From Melanocharis versteri (taxonomy: Eukaryota > Chordata > Aves > Passeriformes > Melanocharitidae), in assembly GCA_013397845.1 (NCBI GenBank), contig VZTG01008543.1:372001-436000 (forward strand): a stretch of DNA of 64,000 bases, given 5' to 3'. The position numbers were made by a program, and so were the translations under genes. The notes beneath the pieces are model-generated. The model saw only the letters and a list, made by a program, of their open reading frames with translations, was not told the DNA's origin and searched no databases. Positions 61,792 to 64,000 of this stretch are shown one piece after another; positions within the stretch are counted from its first letter, which is position 1; every line of letters starts with the position of its first letter.

Positions 61792-64000
61792 CCCATAGCT
61801 GGATGGTCTTCAGACACCTGCTTCATGTTTCTAGTGATGTGTTCCTTCCAGCCTTCTAATACCTGATAGTCTAGAAACAATATCCACACCAACCAAATGA
61901 TCTATTTATTCTCTAACCATAAATTACCATTCCATCAGATGCAACCCTCAGTTAGATATGTCTCAACCTTTGCACATCACATCCTCAGCCTTTATCAATG
62001 CTATTCTAAAGGGCAGGGGTATTCGATTTAATAGTCTTTTTACTTTTCCCTTCATTTTTCTGTCTTTTGTGACTTAAACAATCAATCATCTCTCTTTTCT
62101 CACATCTTTTTACTTGAGAACTTCTATTTTTATTCTTGCTCTTCACTGTGTTTCCTTTGTCTCTAACGACCTGTCAGCAAATAGCATTTTCTGTGTTGAC
62201 ACAGCTCTTTCCCTTCTGATGGCAGACCAAAGGCATTAGTGCAACTTAGCTCTGCCCTGGAGCCAGAGGAAGGGAGTTTTGCCTCCAGGATAGTGACTGG
62301 GAGACAGATAAACTGCTCAGAGGAACTGTGACTGCTGCTCTTTCACCGGCTCTTCAGGATGGCCCCCTGAATCCCTTGTCCTCAGAAGGATCCCTGCATC
62401 TGGGAGTCGAGCAGCTGCTTAGGATGATGCTGCAGCATGGCAGGTTAAGATGGAGGTTATGATGACTTCTCCAGCATGGCCGTAACACATCCCAATCTGA
62501 CACTTGCTTGAACAAACAAAAATTTAATTTCTCTCACAAATGCCCCTGTGAGTAGGGACTATCTATCACTGCTGATCATGAGAAGTGAGATCCCAAAGCT
62601 ACTCCCCAGTTTAAAGGCCGTCATGATACAACTGGTAGAGGCCATCCTTGCAGCTTGTTGGAAATGAGCCTATGCCCACCTCTAACCCCACCTCCCCTTC
62701 CTCTCTGGCCTTACACAGAAAATGGCACACAGAGAAACTCCTTGGGACTCTGAAATGCTGAATGGCTCTTCCTGCACCGGTCACCTTCACTCTGTCATGG
62801 TGAGCCAGTGCAGCTCTGAGTGATGGAGAGCTTTTTCTTTCCTAAGAATGTATCGAAGACATTGCTCAGATGAAAAGTTGAGAAATATGAATTCACTCCC
62901 TCCCTCTTTTGTTTGCACTTTCTTCCCCCAACAAAAAAGGGTCATTTCTGCAGCCTCTTCAGTCAGTAGGGATTTTATTGTGGAGCTCATCAGTCACAGT
63001 ATGGCTTATAAACACAAAATGCCAGCACAGATCTGTCAAGTCTCTTCCTTGCTGCCTGACACTTACCTCTCTGTTCCCTCCCTGCCAGCCCCCTGCCTTT
63101 TCCACTCTCCCATGTCTCCAGGCCAGCAAGTCACTCACTGCCAGTGCTGTGCCAAAGCACTTCTCCTCGTGCAGCTTCCCTCTGTGGCAGCTTTGCCTGG
63201 TGTCATCCTGCCTCTCCTGCTGTCCCCTGGGGAGGGGCATTAGCAGGGGGTCACACACACCAGCACATGCTACTGGAGGCAGTGAGAGGGAGAAAATCAT
63301 CCCAGAGGACTCCCCAGACTGCACCGCGCCCTCTGGGTAGCAAAAGATGGGTCAGGCTTCCTGTGGCTTAAATCTACATAGAGGATTTCAATACTCACAA
63401 GGATGTCCCACAGCAAGGACTGGTATTTCAGCAAAGCTGTCCCCTGCTCCCAGGCATCAGTCTAGAGGGCAAGAAAAGGCAGCTGTGTTACCCCACATGG
63501 GCGAGTCTGTCCCATGCATTCCATGCCAGGGAGTCACTGGACATTGTAGCAAAGCCTGTCGAGTGCCAGGCCTTCAAGAACACTCATAGTTTGTGCTTCA
63601 GAGTTCTTCAGAGGAGGGTGTTTCAACACAAACTCCCACACAGCTTCATTACATATTATAGAACTTTAATTTTATTTGGACACTGGTTGTTTCCATGAGT
63701 GGGTGCAATCTGAGTGAGAATGTGGAATGAGAATCTCTTTCCTCCACCAGCCGCTGCTCTGCTGGGTCATGTCCCAGACCATGGAGTGGGATGCAGTGCT
63801 TTGAAGAGGGAGAATTCTGACCCCTTGCTTGGCTGTTGTGGGCTGCACATCTCTACCTGTCCACCCAAACCTCGAGTCAAGCAGCAGTGAGAAGCCTCTC
63901 CCCATATGGCACAGGTGCTGTTGCAGAAGGCTGTGGGAAAACACAGTGCCTGAAGCTCTCACAGTTAACCCCTTTTTAGCATTTTCTCTTCTTCTATTCC
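61792..64000. other. Noncoding unique DNA to window end
   Basis: No gene recognised. The part at 62.9-63.4 kb is C/T- and GC-rich and gives overlapping frames of 131 and 143 codons (+) and 121 codons (minus) in different phases. None shows a recognisable domain. Confidence 0.55.

Noticed and set aside
62848..63340. Overlapping frames of 121-143 codons on both strands
   Set aside because: C/T-rich and GC-rich composition explains the lack of stops. No domain is visible, and a coding gene would not leave three phases equally open.
1..64000. CRISPR arrays, operons, phage or insertion sequences
   Set aside because: No regularly spaced repeats, ribosome binding sites or dense coding. The CR1 elements place the DNA in a vertebrate nuclear genome.

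Overview
This is a repeat-poor, intron-like or intergenic stretch of vertebrate nuclear DNA, most likely from a bird. The main evidence is the transposon content. All recognisable interspersed repeats are CR1-type LINEs, including two young copies with the avian CR1 3' end (repeats of an ATTCTATGA-like octamer). There are no primate or rodent SINEs and no bacterial-style gene packing. The longest open frames (229 and 184 codons) are about what chance gives in 64 kb, and none resembles a protein family I know. I therefore annotate no protein-coding gene, exon or RNA gene. I cannot exclude short coding exons or lncRNA exons of a gene whose other parts lie outside.

Layout: 1-15.5 kb is unique noncoding DNA with a T-rich/(TTTG)n tract, an A-rich tract, two short tandem duplications and one promoter-like motif cluster at about 13.3 kb. 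An old CR1/L3-clade LINE fossil on the + strand occupies about 15.5-16.65 kb and still shows a decayed reverse transcriptase active-site motif. A second old fragment on the minus strand lies at about 18.0 kb. A younger minus-strand CR1 3' end is at 20.97-21.19 kb. The most striking structure is a long imperfect inverted repeat: 23735-23994 pairs with 24576-24846, with about 91% identity over a 193/195-nt outer core. A younger plus-strand CR1 3' end lies at 27.52-27.92 kb.

From 28 to 64 kb the DNA is mostly unique and AT-rich. It has a 29-bp tandem duplication at 34.4 kb, an old minus-strand CR1 fragment at 42.2-42.5 kb, and scattered microsatellites and homopolymer tracts (54.5, 57.7, 58.2 and 61.8 kb). 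Several stretches (about 34.6-35.0, 40.3-40.5 and 44.1-44.7 kb) are rich in homeodomain-type TAAT/ATTA motifs, free of recognisable repeats and without coding potential. They are candidates for conserved regulatory elements, but I cannot test conservation here.

The item most worth following up is the inverted repeat. Its arms match no repeat family I recognise. Its similarity begins exactly at a TA dinucleotide on both outer edges, it diverges toward the centre, and a transcript across it could fold into a double-stranded stem of nearly 200 bp.
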